Source of the DNA: Terfezia claveryi
Taxonomy: Eukaryota; Ascomycota; Pezizomycetes; Pezizales; Pezizaceae
DNA length: 64,000 nucleotides
Reading direction: 5' to 3'
Assembly (NCBI GenBank): GCA_015179025.1
Contig: WHUX01000098.1
Coordinates: 62,001 to 126,000, forward strand
Position 1 is the stretch's first letter. Each line of letters begins with the position of its first letter. The translations under genes were made by a program, and so were the position numbers. The notes beneath the pieces were generated by a model. It was not told the origin of the DNA, did no database searches, and saw only the letters and a program-made list of their open reading frames with translations. This document shows positions 34,818-46,140 of the stretch, piece after piece.

Positions 34818-36573
34818 AGCCAGTAACTTCTCATGGAAAAGCCATATCAAACAAAGGACACTCAAGGCGTCCAGCATGTTAAAGGTACTAACTAGTTTGG
34901 GCAACCAGAATGGAGGCTTAAGCCCAACGAGCCTCAGATCTCTCTATACAGGATGTATACGTAGCATCTTCACATGGGGAGCGGAGCTCTGGAATTTACA
35001 ACATCAAGGACTTCTGCAACCTATGCAACGCCTCGAGTACCAAGCCCTACGGAAGATTACCGGAGGTTACCATGGCTCAAGCCACCAAACGCTAGGCTGG
35101 ATCGCAAACGTTGAACCCCTCCAAGACAAGATAGAGGACATGAAGCGCTGCTGGGTAGCTAGAGCAGTCAGAACAGGGGACCAGCAGGTAAAAGCCTATA
35201 TTGAAGACGACACATCTTGGCTGGCCAGCAGGAACCTACACCGGACAAGGACCCCAATATCAGAAGCTTTCCACCTAAGCGGGGCAGAGCTCACAGAACT
35301 CTCATGGGGCAACAGGGAGGACACAACACCCTTCCCACTGATCCATAGGGTAATTATAGACCCCAAATCCGAGCTCTCCAAGCACCTAGGTCATTGGGCA
35401 GCAGGCATAGGCTCGATCCAGGAGGAGGGTTGGAGAGTGTGCTATACGGACGGCACGGGAAGAAAAGGTTTAGTAGCAAGCGGAGTCCACAGCGAGGACC
35501 GGACAGGAGGCCCCCCCAATGATTATGGAGATTACCTAGGAGACCGAGCCACGGTAGCAGACGGCGAACTCTTCGCAATGCAACTAGCTCTCGACAAGGA
35601 AGACGCGGATATGCTAGCAATCTTGTCAGATTCCCAAGCGGCAATCCAGGCAGTCCACAACATGAGCTTAGGCTCTCCCCCCAGATCAGGCATCGAAAGC
35701 AGCATCAAGTCCCTATTAACAAGCAACCCACACAGGGACACGCAGATATCTTGGGTTAGGGGCCACCTAGGCATTCCAGGTAATGAGAAGGCAGACCGGA
35801 CCGCAAGCCTCCAGTCGCATTTGGGGGAATTCACGGGCCAAGAACGGATAGTTACAGAAGGGGGTCTCCGGGCGTCCTCTAAAGCTGTGAGGAAGGAAGC
35901 AAGAACCAGAGCAGGATATGGCATGAGAAGGACGGAATGGAACCGCCACGCCCTTTCAGCCTACACTTGGCTATGATCGAACAGAGGTCCTCAGAAAAGC
36001 TGGCTCCACCATATCGGTAAAGCAGACTCAGCAGTATGCGCATGCGGACATCCCACCGAGACAGGCGAGCATATCGTCTTCGAGTGCCCACGCTTCGACC
36101 ATTACCGGAGAACACTGTTGGGGGAAAAAGGCAACTGGGAGGATCTCGACAAACCGGATTGGAGAAAGGAGGGGGAGGAAACGTACGAGGCCACGGAGGC
36201 TTTTTTCGGGCTCTTATTCCGAGAGCTCACTTAGTACACAGTCAATTTGTCACAGTCACGTCTCCACGATTATTACGAGTCCCCTTTGTCTACAGTTCTG
36301 ATTTTAGTTACATATATTCATAGTTTCACAGCCGGTCCAGGAGGCGAGCTCAGTCAGGCTTTCGAGTCATCGGCTAAGTCCGTTAGTGACAGCACGGGGC
36401 AGCCCCTTTTGGTTTTTTTTTTTTTTTTTTTTATTATTGTATCTAGTTTGCGCGGGTCTGGCAGATTAACTTGCCTCACCCTTGAATCCACCGGGCTTCC
36501 GCGTGGCTCCTCATAGCCCCCCTACGGGGCTGCATAGGAGTACTGAGTATTTAAAAAAAAAAAAAAAAAAAAA
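34818..36573 (+). mobile_element. LINE A copy 5, 5'-truncated, 1.76 kb
   Basis: Flanked by the TSD AAAGCTGAACTCCT (34804-34817; the right copy ends at 36587, with its leading A residues merged into the poly(A)). The coding part is one frame from the element's 5' end, including 34876-35976, and after one in-frame TGA to the stop at 36232-36234. It holds the reverse transcriptase thumb region (MLKVLTSLGNQNGG, then RSIFTWGAELWN), the complete RNase H (YTDGTGRKG, DGELFAMQLA, LSDSQAAIQAV, GNEKADR) and the C-terminal CACGHPTETGEH motif. It is the least damaged copy of this region, close to copy 3, and shares the latter's TGA after AYTWL. Confidence 0.88.
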
Positions 36574-36723
36574 AAAGCTGAACTCCTTGCAGAAGGATCA
36601 CTGGCCACAGGTTGTGGTTTACCTCAGTTGTGATGTAACCACGATCGTCTTCCTAAACCCATGCATGCAAAAAATCCATCACATCGACTTTGTAAATCTT
36701 GGATAATGATAGCCACGAATGTG

Positions 36724-36808
36724 TTTTTTTTTTTTTTTTTTAAAACCTAGTTACTACCTATGCGGCCCCGTTAGGGGGCCATGAGAAGCCACCCAGAAAC
36801 CTGGGTGG
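36724..36808 (-). mobile_element. Micro LINE A insertion, 85 bp
   Basis: A poly(T) run and about 60 bp of antisense LINE A tail are flanked by the exact 12-bp TSD GCCACGAATGTG (36712-36723, 36809-36820). Confidence 0.88.
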
Positions 36809-37233
36809 GCCACGAATGTGGATCACCCTGTTATAGCAGACGTCCCAGATACATATATATCCCAGCACAGTTACATGCACAACCAAATTGTCACCTTCGC
36901 CCGGTCCAATCCGAGCTTGTCGACATACAGGCAAACCTCTATTATAGCATCTTCTATATATGCATAACCTGGCTATTAGCATAGTACCCCCCGGTCCCAA
37001 GTTTGGGACTATGGCGAAAATAGCATAACTCAGTAATAGCATGCATAGCATTTTCGCTATCGCCAGTCTTGTTGCTTATTTATATAGGCCACACCCTCAG
37101 CAAGACCTCAGATAAATGCATCCAGCAACCACAACCCCTAAGGTCAAGCAGTCCGCTGAATAACAGACGAACTACGACAAGGGAGCCACCCCTCACACAA
37201 ATATTCTCATACGTAGACGACGTCAACCCCCTC

Positions 37234-37486
37234 TTTTTATTTATTTATTTAAATACTTGGTACTCCTATACAGCCCCGTTAGGGGGGCTATGAGGAGCCA
37301 CACGGAAACCCGGTGGATTCAAGGGAGAGGCAAGTTAATCTGCCAGACCCACGAGAACTAAATACATGAACACTGAACAAACTAAATGAAGAACTGTAAA
37401 CGATGAACTAGGATGGACTGAGACTTGAGGACTGAACAGAAAGGGATACGTAGATAAAGATGAACTGTAAATCCTGCGAAGAGGAT
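37234..37486 (-). mobile_element. LINE A 3'-UTR insertion in copy d (minus)
   Basis: A T-rich run and antisense LINE A tail and 3' UTR are flanked by the 14-bp TSD ACGTCAACCCCCTC (37220-37233, 37487-37500). It lies immediately after the YVDD codons of copy d. Confidence 0.85.
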
Positions 37487-37505
37487 ACGTCAACCCCCTC
37501 ATCAT

Positions 37506-37986
37506 ATGGGAGGAGCTTGACAAGCCAGAATGGAGAAAGGAAGGGGAAGAGACATACGAGGCCACGGAGGCCTACTTTAAGCTCTTATACTACGAGCTCA
37601 CTTAGTCCAGCTCACTTTCCACGAGCTCAAAGTTGTACCAGTTCATCATTTATCACGAGTCTCTTTTGGATTATTCCTTTGTACCAGTTTATCAGTTATC
37701 ACCAGTCTCCTTTGGTTGAGTAGTTCATTATTCCTACCATTTCCCGAGTCCATTTTCAGTATTACCGGTCATTTATTTCTAGTTCTTTTTAGTACAGGAG
37801 GTGAGGTTCAGTCAGGCCTGCGGGTCATCGGCTCGTCCGTTAATGACAGCATGGGGCCTCATCCTCCTTCATATTTGTACTTAGTTGGCGTGGTTTGGGC
37901 AGATTAACTTGCCTTAACCTTGAATCCACCCGGGTTTCTGGGTGGCTCCTCATGCCCCCCCTAACGAGGCCGCATACGAGTAACAA

Positions 37987-38018
<32 letters not shown>
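37506..38018 (+). mobile_element. LINE A copy e, C-terminus and 3' UTR
   Basis: Begins in the C-terminal coding part (WEELDKPEWRKEGEETYEAT), has its stop near 37604, then a 3' UTR, tail and poly(A). Flanked by the 8-bp TSD CTCATCAT (37498-37505, 38019-38026). It is inserted in copy d only five bases from the previous minus-strand insertion. Confidence 0.82.
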
Positions 38019-38490
38019 CTCATCATAAGCAGACTCAGCACCAAGGGCCACAACCAGCTAGTCCAAAGAGTTGAGGCAGCACAGGAGGACGAACTCCAAT
38101 GGGATCCGAGCAAGGAATCCAGGTTAGATTTCCATGCTAAAGGGAAGATTAAATACTGCAAAACTCTAGGTATAACAGTGGCGAGTAACCTCTCGTGGAA
38201 AAAGCACATAGAACAACGGACCTCTAAAGCAGCTGCATGCTGAAGGTACTGACCAGCCTAGGAAATATGAACGGAGGCATGAGCCCTAGGAGTCTTAGGG
38301 CGCTCTATACCGGCTGCATACGTAGTATCTTCACATGGGGAGCAGAACTATGGAAACCCCAACCCCAGCTTCTCGAACCCATGCGACGGCTAGAGTACCA
38401 GGCCCTACGGAAAATCACGGGAGGATTCTATGGCAGCAGCCACCAGGCCCTAGGATGGATCGCCAACATAGAGCCCCTACAGGACAAGGT

Positions 38491-39806
38491 ACCCGGAGGA
38501 GCTATCATGGGGTGATAGGGAAGACACGTCACCCTTCCCCCTCATCTACAAGGAAATAATGGACCCCAAATCCGAGTCCTCCAAGCACCTAGGCCCCTGG
38601 GCAGCAGGAATAGGATCTATTCAGGAAGAAGGATGGAGGGTCTGCTATACGGATGGCACTGGAAGAAAAGGTGTAGTAGCAAGCGGAGTCCATAGTGAAG
38701 ACCGGACAGGAGGCACCCCCGAGAACTATGGGGGCTACTTAGGAGACCAGGCTACAGTAGCGGACGGCGAACTTTTTGCAATGCAACTAGCTCTACACAA
38801 GGAAGACTCAGTTATGTTGGCGATATTATCAGATTCCCAAGCGGCGATCCAGGCAGTCCGCAACATGAGCTCAGGCTCCCCCCCCCAGATCTGGCATTGA
38901 GAGGAAAATCAAGACCCTCTTGACCGCTAATCCACACAGGGACCTTCAGCTATCATGGGTTAGGGGTCATCTGGGCATCCCAGGCAATGAAAAGGCAGAT
39001 CGGATCGCAAGTTTTCAGTCCCACTTGGGGGAATTCACAGGCCAGGAGCGTACAGTAACAGAAGGGGGCATCCGAGCATCCTCCAAAGCCATACGGAAAA
39101 AAGCAAGAACCAAAGCTGGATATGGCATGAGAAGAGTAGAATGGAACCGACATGCCCTCTCAGCCTACACGTGGATGCGAACGAACAGAGGTCCACAGAA
39201 GAGCTGGCTCCACCACATCGTCAAAGCAGAATCAGCAGAGTGCGCATGCGGGCACCCCACCGAGACAGGAGAACACATCGTCTTCCAATGCCCACGCTTC
39301 GATCGACCCCGTAGAGTCCTTTTGGGGGAGAGGAGGAGCTGGGAAGAGCTCGACAAACCGGAATGGAGAAAGGAGGGGGAAGAGACATACGAGGCCACGG
39401 AGGCCTTCTTCGGGCTACTATTCCGCGAGTTCACTTAGGGGAGGGGAATCGTCAATGTTCCGGGGGTTTATTTACCAGTTTCATTATTTCAGTCCACAAG
39501 TTCTACACAGCAGTTTATTCACGAGTTCCGTTTTGTTTCAGTCCATAAGAGTTAGTCCGTTTAGTTCATCTCTCTTTTCCGCGAATCCTTCAGTTGTTCA
39601 AGTTGGGTTGAGGCTCAGTCAGGCCTCCGGGTCATCGGCCAGTCCGTTAATGACAGCACGGAGCCTCGTCTCTGTTCGTGTACTTAGTTTGCGTGGGGTT
39701 GGCAGATTAACTTGCCTTTCCCTTGAATCCACCGGGCTTCCACGTGGCTCCTCATAGCCCCCCTAACGGGGCTGCATAGGAGTACCAAGTATTTAAAAAA
39801 AAAAAA
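38491..39806 (+). mobile_element. LINE A copy f, RNase H to tail
   Basis: Flanked by the 13-bp TSD TACAGGACAAGGT (38478-38490, 39807-39819). It encodes the region from ELSWGDREDTSPFP through RNase H and the C-terminal CACGHPTETGEH motif to the stop at 39436-39438. The frame shifts by one base at the C-run around 38878-38887, between the second and third parts of RNase H. The last 300 bp are UTR, tail hairpin and poly(A). Confidence 0.87.
38559..39438 (+). pseudogene. LINE A copy f RNase H and C-terminal domain, one frameshift
   Basis: The first frame (38559-38900) contains YTDGTGRKG, DGELFAMQL and LSDSQAAIQ; the second (38920-39438) contains SWVRGHLGIPGNEKAD and the C-terminal CACGHPTETGEH-x4-C motif. 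All four acidic RNase H residues and the His are present, so only the C-run slip separates them. Confidence 0.8.
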
Positions 39807-39817
39807 TACAGGACAAG

Positions 39818-40981
39818 GTGGACGATATGAGACGTACATGGGCAGCCAGAGCAATTAGGACAGGCGACAAGCAGGTTAGAGACTACTTAAAAAATGACTC
39901 ATCGTGGCAATATCACAACGACCCACATCCTAGAGCACACAATAAGCTTGTCGCACAAGTCAACAACACACTAGACTCAGTAGCAAAAGAGGACGAACTC
40001 CTATGGGATCCAAACAAGGAATCCAGGCTCGACTTCCACAAGAAAGGCAGGATCAGCTACTGCAAGACTCTAGGCATCACGTTAGCAAGCAACCTCTCGT
40101 GGAAAAAACATATCGAGCAACGCACGGACAAGGCAGCTAAGATATTAAGGGTACTGACAAGCCTAGGCAACCAGAATGGAGGGATGAGCCCACTAGCCCT
40201 TAGAGCCCTTTATACCGGGTGCGTACGGAGCATCTTCACTTGGGGTGCAGAACTTTGGAAACCTCAAGATCAGTTCCTACAGCCCATGCAGCGTCTGGAA
40301 TATCAAGCCCTAAGAAAGATCACAGGAGGTTATCATGGCTCCAGCCACCAAGCACTAGGATGGATTGCCAACGTTGAACCCCTGCAGGAAAAGATAAAAG
40401 ACATGAGGCGGACCTGGGCAGCTAGGGCAGTTAGAACGGGGGACACCAACATAAAATCTTACATCGAGGAGGACACATCCTGGCATCACTGCAACGACCT
40501 ACACCGCACAAGAACTCCCATCTCAGAGGCATTCTTCCTAAATGGAGCCAGTCCAGAAGAGCTATCATGGGGCGACAGAGAGGACACAACACCTTTCCCC
40601 GTAATATACAAGGAAATCATGGACCCGAAATCAACTATGTCAAAACATCTAGGTCCCTGGGCAGCAGGCATAGGTTCTATCTTGGAAGAAGGTTGGAGAA
40701 CGTGCTACACTGATGGTACAGGACGGAAAGGGGTGGTGGCGAGCGGGGTACACAGTGAAGGACGGACAGGATCCCCTCCCGAGGACTACGGTGGTTTTCT
40801 GGGAAATCAGGCAACAGTAGCAGACGGCGAACTCTACGCAATGCAACTAGCATTAAGCACTGAGGATTCAGATATGCTGACCATTCTCTCGGACTCACAG
40901 GCGGCAATTCAATCAGTACGCAACATGAGCACAGGCTCCCCCCCCGCTCTGGCATTGAGAAAGAAATCAAGGCGCAACTGA
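39818..40981 (+). pseudogene. Chimeric LINE A frame spanning copies d and g
   Basis: A 387-codon open frame starts in copy d (DDMRRTWAARAIRTGDKQ) and continues in frame into copy g at 39930 because the insertion kept phase. It then covers reverse transcriptase thumb and RNase H up to the C-run frameshift. The product would duplicate the DMRRTWAARA segment. It is an accident of nesting, not a gene. Confidence 0.7.
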
Positions 40982-41745
40982 TCTCCAACCCGCACAGAGA
41001 CCTCCAGCTAGCATGGGTCAGAGGCCACCTCGGCATCCCTGGGAATGAAAAAGCGGACCAGATAGCCTGTTTCCAGTCCCACCTAGGAGCAGTAACAAGC
41101 CACAATTGGACCGTCACAGAGGGGGGTCTCCGTGCATACTCAAAAGCCATTCGCAAAGAAGAAAGAACAAAAGCTGGTTATGGGTCCAGAAGAACGGAAT
41201 GGAACCGACACGCCCTCTCAGCCTACACATGGACACGCACGAACAGAGGCCCACAGAAGAGCTGGCTACATCACATCGGCAAAGCAGCTTCAGCAGAGTG
41301 CGCGTGCGGACACCCCACTGAGACCGGAGAGCACATTGTCTTCGCCTGTCCACGTTTCGACCGATACCGGAGAGCCCTGTTGGGGGCAAGGAACAGCTGG
41401 GAAGAGCTTGACAAAGTAGAATGGAGAGAAGAAGGGGAAGTCAGTTATGAGGCCACGGAGGCCTTCTTTGGGTGCTTATACAAAGAGCTCAGTTAGGAGC
41501 AGTTCAAATCCAGTTCTTATCATTTACGAATCTCCTTCTCTCGAGGCCGTTTTAGTCCCTTTTAGTTTTCATACTAGTTCATTTCTTCCAGCATAGTCCA
41601 TCAGATATTTGTATTTATCTTGCGCGGGTCTGGCCGATTAACTGGTCTTACCCCTGAATCCACCGGGTTTCCGTGTGGCTCCTCATAGCCCCCCATCGGG
41701 GCTGCATAGGAGTACTAAGTATTTAAAAAAAAAAAAAAAAAAAAA
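39930..41745 (+). mobile_element. LINE A copy g, reverse transcriptase thumb to tail
   Basis: Flanked by the 12-bp TSD ACGACCCACATC (39918-39929, 41746-41757) within copy d. Codes for the post-YVDD region (LDSVAKEDELLWDPNKES), RNase H (YTDGTGRKG, DGELYAMQ, LSDSQAAIQ) with a frameshift at the C-run near 40938-40946, then GNEKADQ, the CACGHPTETGEH motif and a stop near 41494. A 3' UTR, tail with hairpin GCCCCCCATCGGGGC and poly(A) follow. Confidence 0.87.
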
Positions 41746-43518
41746 ACGACCCACATCGAGTGAGAACTCCCATTTCGGAAGCATTCTATCTGAACGGGGC
41801 GAACCCGGAGGAAATGTCCTGGGGCGACAGGGAGGACGTAACACCCTTTCCAATTCTTTATGAAGAGATCCTCGACCCTAAATCCGAGAGGTCCAGGCAC
41901 CTAGGCGTCTGGGCAGCAAAGATAGGAACCATCCTGGAAGAAGGCTGGAGAGTCTGCTACACAGATGGAGCAGGGCGGGGCGGTGAGGTAGCTAGTGGTA
42001 TTCATAGCGAGGACCGGAGAGGGGGTGAGGTGGAGGACTATGGCGGGTTCTTGGGGGATCAAGCCACTGTCGCAGACGGCGAGCTCTACGCTATGGAGCT
42101 AGCACTACAAAAGGAGGACTCGGACATGCTCGCCATCTTGTCGGATTCACAAGCAGCAGTTCAGGCAGTACGCAACATGAGCAGGGGTTCACCCCCAAGG
42201 TCTGGCATTGAAAAGAGCATTAAAGCACTGCTAGGTAGTTGGCAACGCGCACAGGGACCTCCGGCTCTCATGGATTAGAGGCCACTTAGGTATCGAAGGG
42301 AATGAGAAGGCGGATCGAACCTGCAATTTTCAATCCCACCTAGGTGCATTTACAGGCAAGCTTCGCACAGTAACGGAAGGAGGCCTCCGGGCTTCCTCCA
42401 AGGCAATGCAGGAGGCGAGGACAAAGGTGGCTACGGGGTCAGGAGGGTGGAATGGGACCGACATGCCCTATCAGCCTACACATGACTACGCACTAACAGG
42501 GGTCCCCAAAGGAGCTGGCTACACCTCATTGGCAAAGCGGAGTCAGCAGAGTGCGCATGTGGGCACCCCTCGGAAACCAGGGAGCACATTACATTCGCAT
42601 GCCCACATTTCGACCGCCACCGGAGGATCCTACTTGGAGAAAGACGTGGATGGGAGGAGCTCGACAAACTGGTGTGGATAGAGGAGGGGGAAGACACATT
42701 CGAGGCCTCGGAGGCCTTTTTCAGGTTACTTTACCAAGAGCTCATGTAGCGAGATCACATTAGGATCGGCGTGCTCAATTTTTCACGAGTTCCCTTTGCA
42801 TCAGTTTAAAAGTTATTTGTTATCTCCCTACCTAGTTCATTTCCAGTTCCATACTTATTCTTCCAGTTCAGTCTCAGTTTCACAGGATAGGAGGTGGAGG
42901 CTCAGTCAGGCTTCCGGGTCATCGGATAATCCGTTAATGACAGTATGGGCCTCGTCTTGGTATTTGTATCTATCTTGCGTGGTTCTGACAGATTAACTTG
43001 TCTTAACCTTGAATCCACCCGGGCTTCTGGGTGGCTCCTCATGGCCCCCCTAACGGGGCCGCATAGGAGTAACACGTTTTTTTTTTAAAAAAAAAAAAAA
43101 AAGCATAGCATTTTACCGGTCTTAATCTTGCCAAGTGCTAACAATTTACCCTGCATATCTATAATAGTGGTTGGGGGAACGGACCAAACTTATGAAAATT
43201 TGCAGAGTGCGGAGATTTGTGCTGCGATCTCTACATCCACAATGGATACATCTATCAGTTCAATTGCAATCGAGCCTAGCCTGCTCGAACAACACAGAGT
43301 ACTGTAGACCCCAAATCACTCCGCCGTCGGGACGTTGGTGCAACAGACAGTGAGCGCTTCCAGTTATTTTCGCATGCACAAGGGCATCCAAAGGCAACAC
43401 AGCAGGAGTTGGCACAGTGGCCAATTATTCAATCCACTGTATCTCTTATGCTTTATTTGTCCAGAAGCCATGAAGTGTAGAGCTAATATGAGCCTAGGGA
43501 TTTTAAAAAAATTCCGAG

Positions 43519-43620
43519 TTAGGGGAGGAAGTGGAGGTAGTGCAGGTAGTGGAGGTAGTGCAGGTAGTGGAGGTAGCGGAGGTAGTGGAAGTAGCGGGGC
43601 AGCAAGGGGTGCGGGGGCAG
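43519..43620. repeat. GGTAGTGGA/GGTAGTGCA minisatellite
   Basis: Nine-base units alternate between GGTAGTGGA and GGTAGTGCA, drifting at the right end. They lie within the right half of the pogo/Tigger-like element. Confidence 0.85.
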
Positions 43621-43748
43621 CGTGTGAACATTATATTACTATATTCACGTGATGCCAAGCAAAACCTCTCTAAATGCATTACTCCTCTATTAGCATACGA
43701 ACCCGCGGTCACGACGTTATGCTATTATAGAGGTTTCAAACGCCTGTA

Positions 43749-44520
43749 GCCAATATATTCTTATAGCAAGAGAAAATAGGTAATTATGGAATGAAGCTAG
43801 TTAGCGATAGGAAATGTTGCGGAATAGGCCACCGTGGAATAGGCTTACGAATACAAGTAGAGATATAAACCAGAATTAGCCAAATGAGAGAAGTAGTTGT
43901 GAGGACCGGAATATCAACGCGAGGAAGTCAGTGATACTGCGCTGACCACCCTTGTGAAAACATCGGCATTACATATTAGCATAGATAGGCATCTTAAATC
44001 CAAATTTGAGCTGCATTTTCTTGCAATATCAACCCTGATATTGCAACCCCACGCTTTTGTACTGTATTAACTGCTGGCATTGGAATAGTGCAGAGTCCAA
44101 CTTCATATGCTTGCTGGTTTTTATGCGCTTGGATTCAGGTCGCAGCTTTTGTACTTGGACTGGATCGACATCGGAAGGTCCAGGAGGTCTTATGGGATTC
44201 GGAATTTTGCTGATTTGGGACTATGTAAGTTCCTTGTTCGGGTTTGCCGATTCAAACCAACGTTTGATATGTCGCCAGGTCGACTTGGGATTTTCTTCGG
44301 CATATGTCTTGATGGCTTGACGCTCAAGCTCCGACCAGGCCTGATGTTGTTGGAAACAGGAGAGGCCATTGTTGTTGAGGCGGTATGTGATTCTGTATGT
44401 TGTCTCCGGAGATGCGATGTTGCGGGGTAATTTATTTGTTTGCTTCAGCGCTTCTCTTGCAGGCATATGTATGGTGACTAAGCGAAAATCATAAGAATAT
44501 CCTTGTATCCAAAATATAGT
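43749..44520. mobile_element. Decayed pogo-family element related to the MITE at 26015
   Basis: CCAATATATTCTTATA at the left and GGCATATGTATGGTGACTAA plus ATAAGAATAT at the right match the inside of the 26015-26720 MITE (26043-26058 and 26580-26620). The interior is longer in coding content, with the DNA-binding fragment at 44221-44466. Both termini are lost or unclear; the left abuts the element ending at 43746. Confidence 0.6.
44221..44466 (-). pseudogene. pogo-like transposase DNA-binding fragment
   Basis: The 81-codon minus frame holds QAIKTYAEENPKSTWRHIKRW followed by FESANPNKELT, which resembles the N-terminal helix-turn-helix of fungal pogo/CENP-B-like proteins (A[LI]-x-x-Y-x-x-x-N-P-x-x-[ST] then WFE). 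No DDE domain follows, so it is a relic. Confidence 0.5.
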
Positions 44521-45151
44521 CTCATGCCAAGACTCTAGTCGTTCGCATCGCTTCGCTTTTGGTAAGCTTTATCGAGACCCACACGCTGGATTCTCTGTTC
44601 TGTGTGGGTACATCCGCCTTTTCGGGCGGGGACTAATGGCGCAGAACAGCACAGGTACTAAGAGGAAAACAAGACGGCGGTCAATGAAAACGAATATACT
44701 CCGTACGTTGTAATAAGTGACAAAGACAATATCAATCTAACAGAGGGTCTCTAGGTACTTTGTCAGTCTTCAGCTAGCAATACCCTTTCCTTGGCTTTCT
44801 ACAACTGTAGTCACGTATTCAAGCAATATTGTATAGGAATTATCATGTGTGATGGGGGTTTATGTTATCTTCGGTAGCTGCCTATAGAAAGGGAGTTACC
44901 ATCAACTCCAAAGAATGTAATTACGCAAGAACAGAGAATGTGTCCCCCCACTAGGTAACTTCCCTCTCGTACCTTCTTAACCCGAAAACTGGCCTTCAGT
45001 TTTTTTTTTTCCATTTTCTTAACAACAATACCCAATGTGATCCACCTTACATAATATTACTCCCGAGATTGAATAGAAAATATCCCTCTTCCTCATTTCC
45101 ATGGGTGCCGACTGCAGACTGTGGCAGTCGGGTACATTGTCTTTGGCTGGC
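44521..45151. other. Intergenic, no recognisable gene
   Basis: No features supported apart from a T-run at 45001-45011. This is the 3' flank of the minus-strand gene ending at 45152. Confidence 0.4.
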
Positions 45152-45929
45152 TTAATTGGGCCTTGGAAGCTCCGTGACGCCCTCTCCTTCGTAGTGGCCG
45201 TTCGCCAAGTAGCTGACCTCAATGCGATCACGTCCCTCAGTGAAGGAAACCTTGGCTATGACACCGTGCCTGTAGACTTGCTGGATCAACTCGTGTGCTT
45301 TAATTCCCTTGCCTTGCTCGAAATCGCCCCAACATATCCAAAGATTAAGGACCTCCGAAATCTGGATGTTTGCCATTGGGTTTGCTGTGGTGGTGGCGGT
45401 GATAACTTTTCTTTCACGTAGATCCGGGAGGGCAACGCCCACGACATAGCCGGCTATGATATTACTGTGTTAGTGCGATACATGTATACTGGCTATATTC
45501 AACTAATTGATAACAGTACTTACAGCCTTGGTCGAAAGAATCGTCGGTTTGGACAGTAAAAGCCCCAGGAGATGTTGTATTGAAAGTCGGAGGAGGATCA
45601 AATTGAGCGCGATCGTTTTTGACCGTCATCTTGATTGTTGTGCCGTTCGTAGTTGGTGTTGCTACCTGGATGGGACCGTAGAAGTCTGGAAACTCAGGCC
45701 ACCAGGGATTTCCACCAGCGGTTACGGCAAATGTTGCACGGGGAAGGACAAAGTCGTGAGATTGAAGCGAGGGAATTTTCGCGGACTGGATGCTTTGAAT
45801 GAACACATTTTCAGCCGATCCATCAATTTTTGGAGGCTCGGTGAAAATGTGCCAATTGTGCTCGACCCTGGAGGTGTTGGTGACAGCAATTGTGAGTGTT
45901 GGCCATGGGCATTTAGTTTCACATGCCAT
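45152..45929 (-). CDS. Conserved beta-rich fungal protein of unknown function
   Basis: Two exons (45929-45524 and 45453-45152) join to 235 aa. The 70-nt intron has GTAAGT, a CACTAAC branch site and ATCATAG, and removing it turns a stop-containing junction into a continuous frame (DDSFDQG then SGYVVGVALPDL). The product starts MACETKCPWPTLTIAVTNTS, has an NWHIFTEPPKI segment and a late GDFEQGKGI segment. This pattern, VTN(T/N)-x(n)-(F/L)F-EPP near the start and a [FW]G[DN][FY]E-x-G motif near the C-terminus, matches what I recall of an uncharacterised fungal family of small beta-sandwich-like proteins. No signal peptide or membrane segment is visible. A TATA-like TATATA lies near 46055. Confidence 0.75.
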
Positions 45930-46140
45930 TTTGATAGATAGAGGGATGGGATTGTAGGAGAAATGTGTGAGGTGAGTCTAATTCGAAAGTGGAGTGATTA
46001 TTGGATGAGCGTGGATTGGGGAAGGATAGTTGGTAGGAAAGCTCAAGCCTTATATATCCAGGCGGGGACCATAAACATGGGCCCGCGAGCTCATTACTCT
46101 CAGCTTCGAGTAGTATCTAGCTAGTGGAACCTGGGCTCTC

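Larger units (their letters stand above)
37055..43102 (+). mobile_element. LINE A copy d, host of four further LINE A insertions
   Basis: Flanked by the 12-bp TSD GCATAGCATTTT (37043-37054, 43103-43114). Its own sequence is in pieces: 37055-37233 (reverse transcriptase, SLSPVL and SYVDDVNPL), 38019-38490 (after YVDD, to the thumb), 39807-39929, and 41746-43102 (RNase H, C-terminus, stop near 42747, 3' UTR, tail and poly(A)). Frameshifts are present near 38237 and in the RNase H near 42235. Its tail (GCCGCATAGGAGTAACACG) is of the older subtype, consistent with it being the host. Confidence 0.82.
36928..43746. mobile_element. pogo/Tigger-like element split by the right LINE nest
   Basis: The left end CAGGCAAACCTCTATTATAG is matched by an inverted right end that reads CAGGCGTTTGAAACCTCTAT on the opposite strand. 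Both are flanked by TA (36926-36927, 43747-43748). Between the ends lie only 127 bp before LINE copy d (36928-37054) and about 632 bp after it (43115-43746), so the element was about 0.75 kb and non-autonomous. The right part contains the GGTAGTGGA-type simple repeat at 43524-43600. The CAGGC start with TA target resembles pogo/Tigger family termini. A short spacer in the right repeat makes the TIR imperfect. Confidence 0.6.

Noticed and set aside
35196..35949. Long frames antisense to the LINE A RNase H region
   Set aside because: They are shadows of the coding strand; similar antisense frames recur in each LINE copy.
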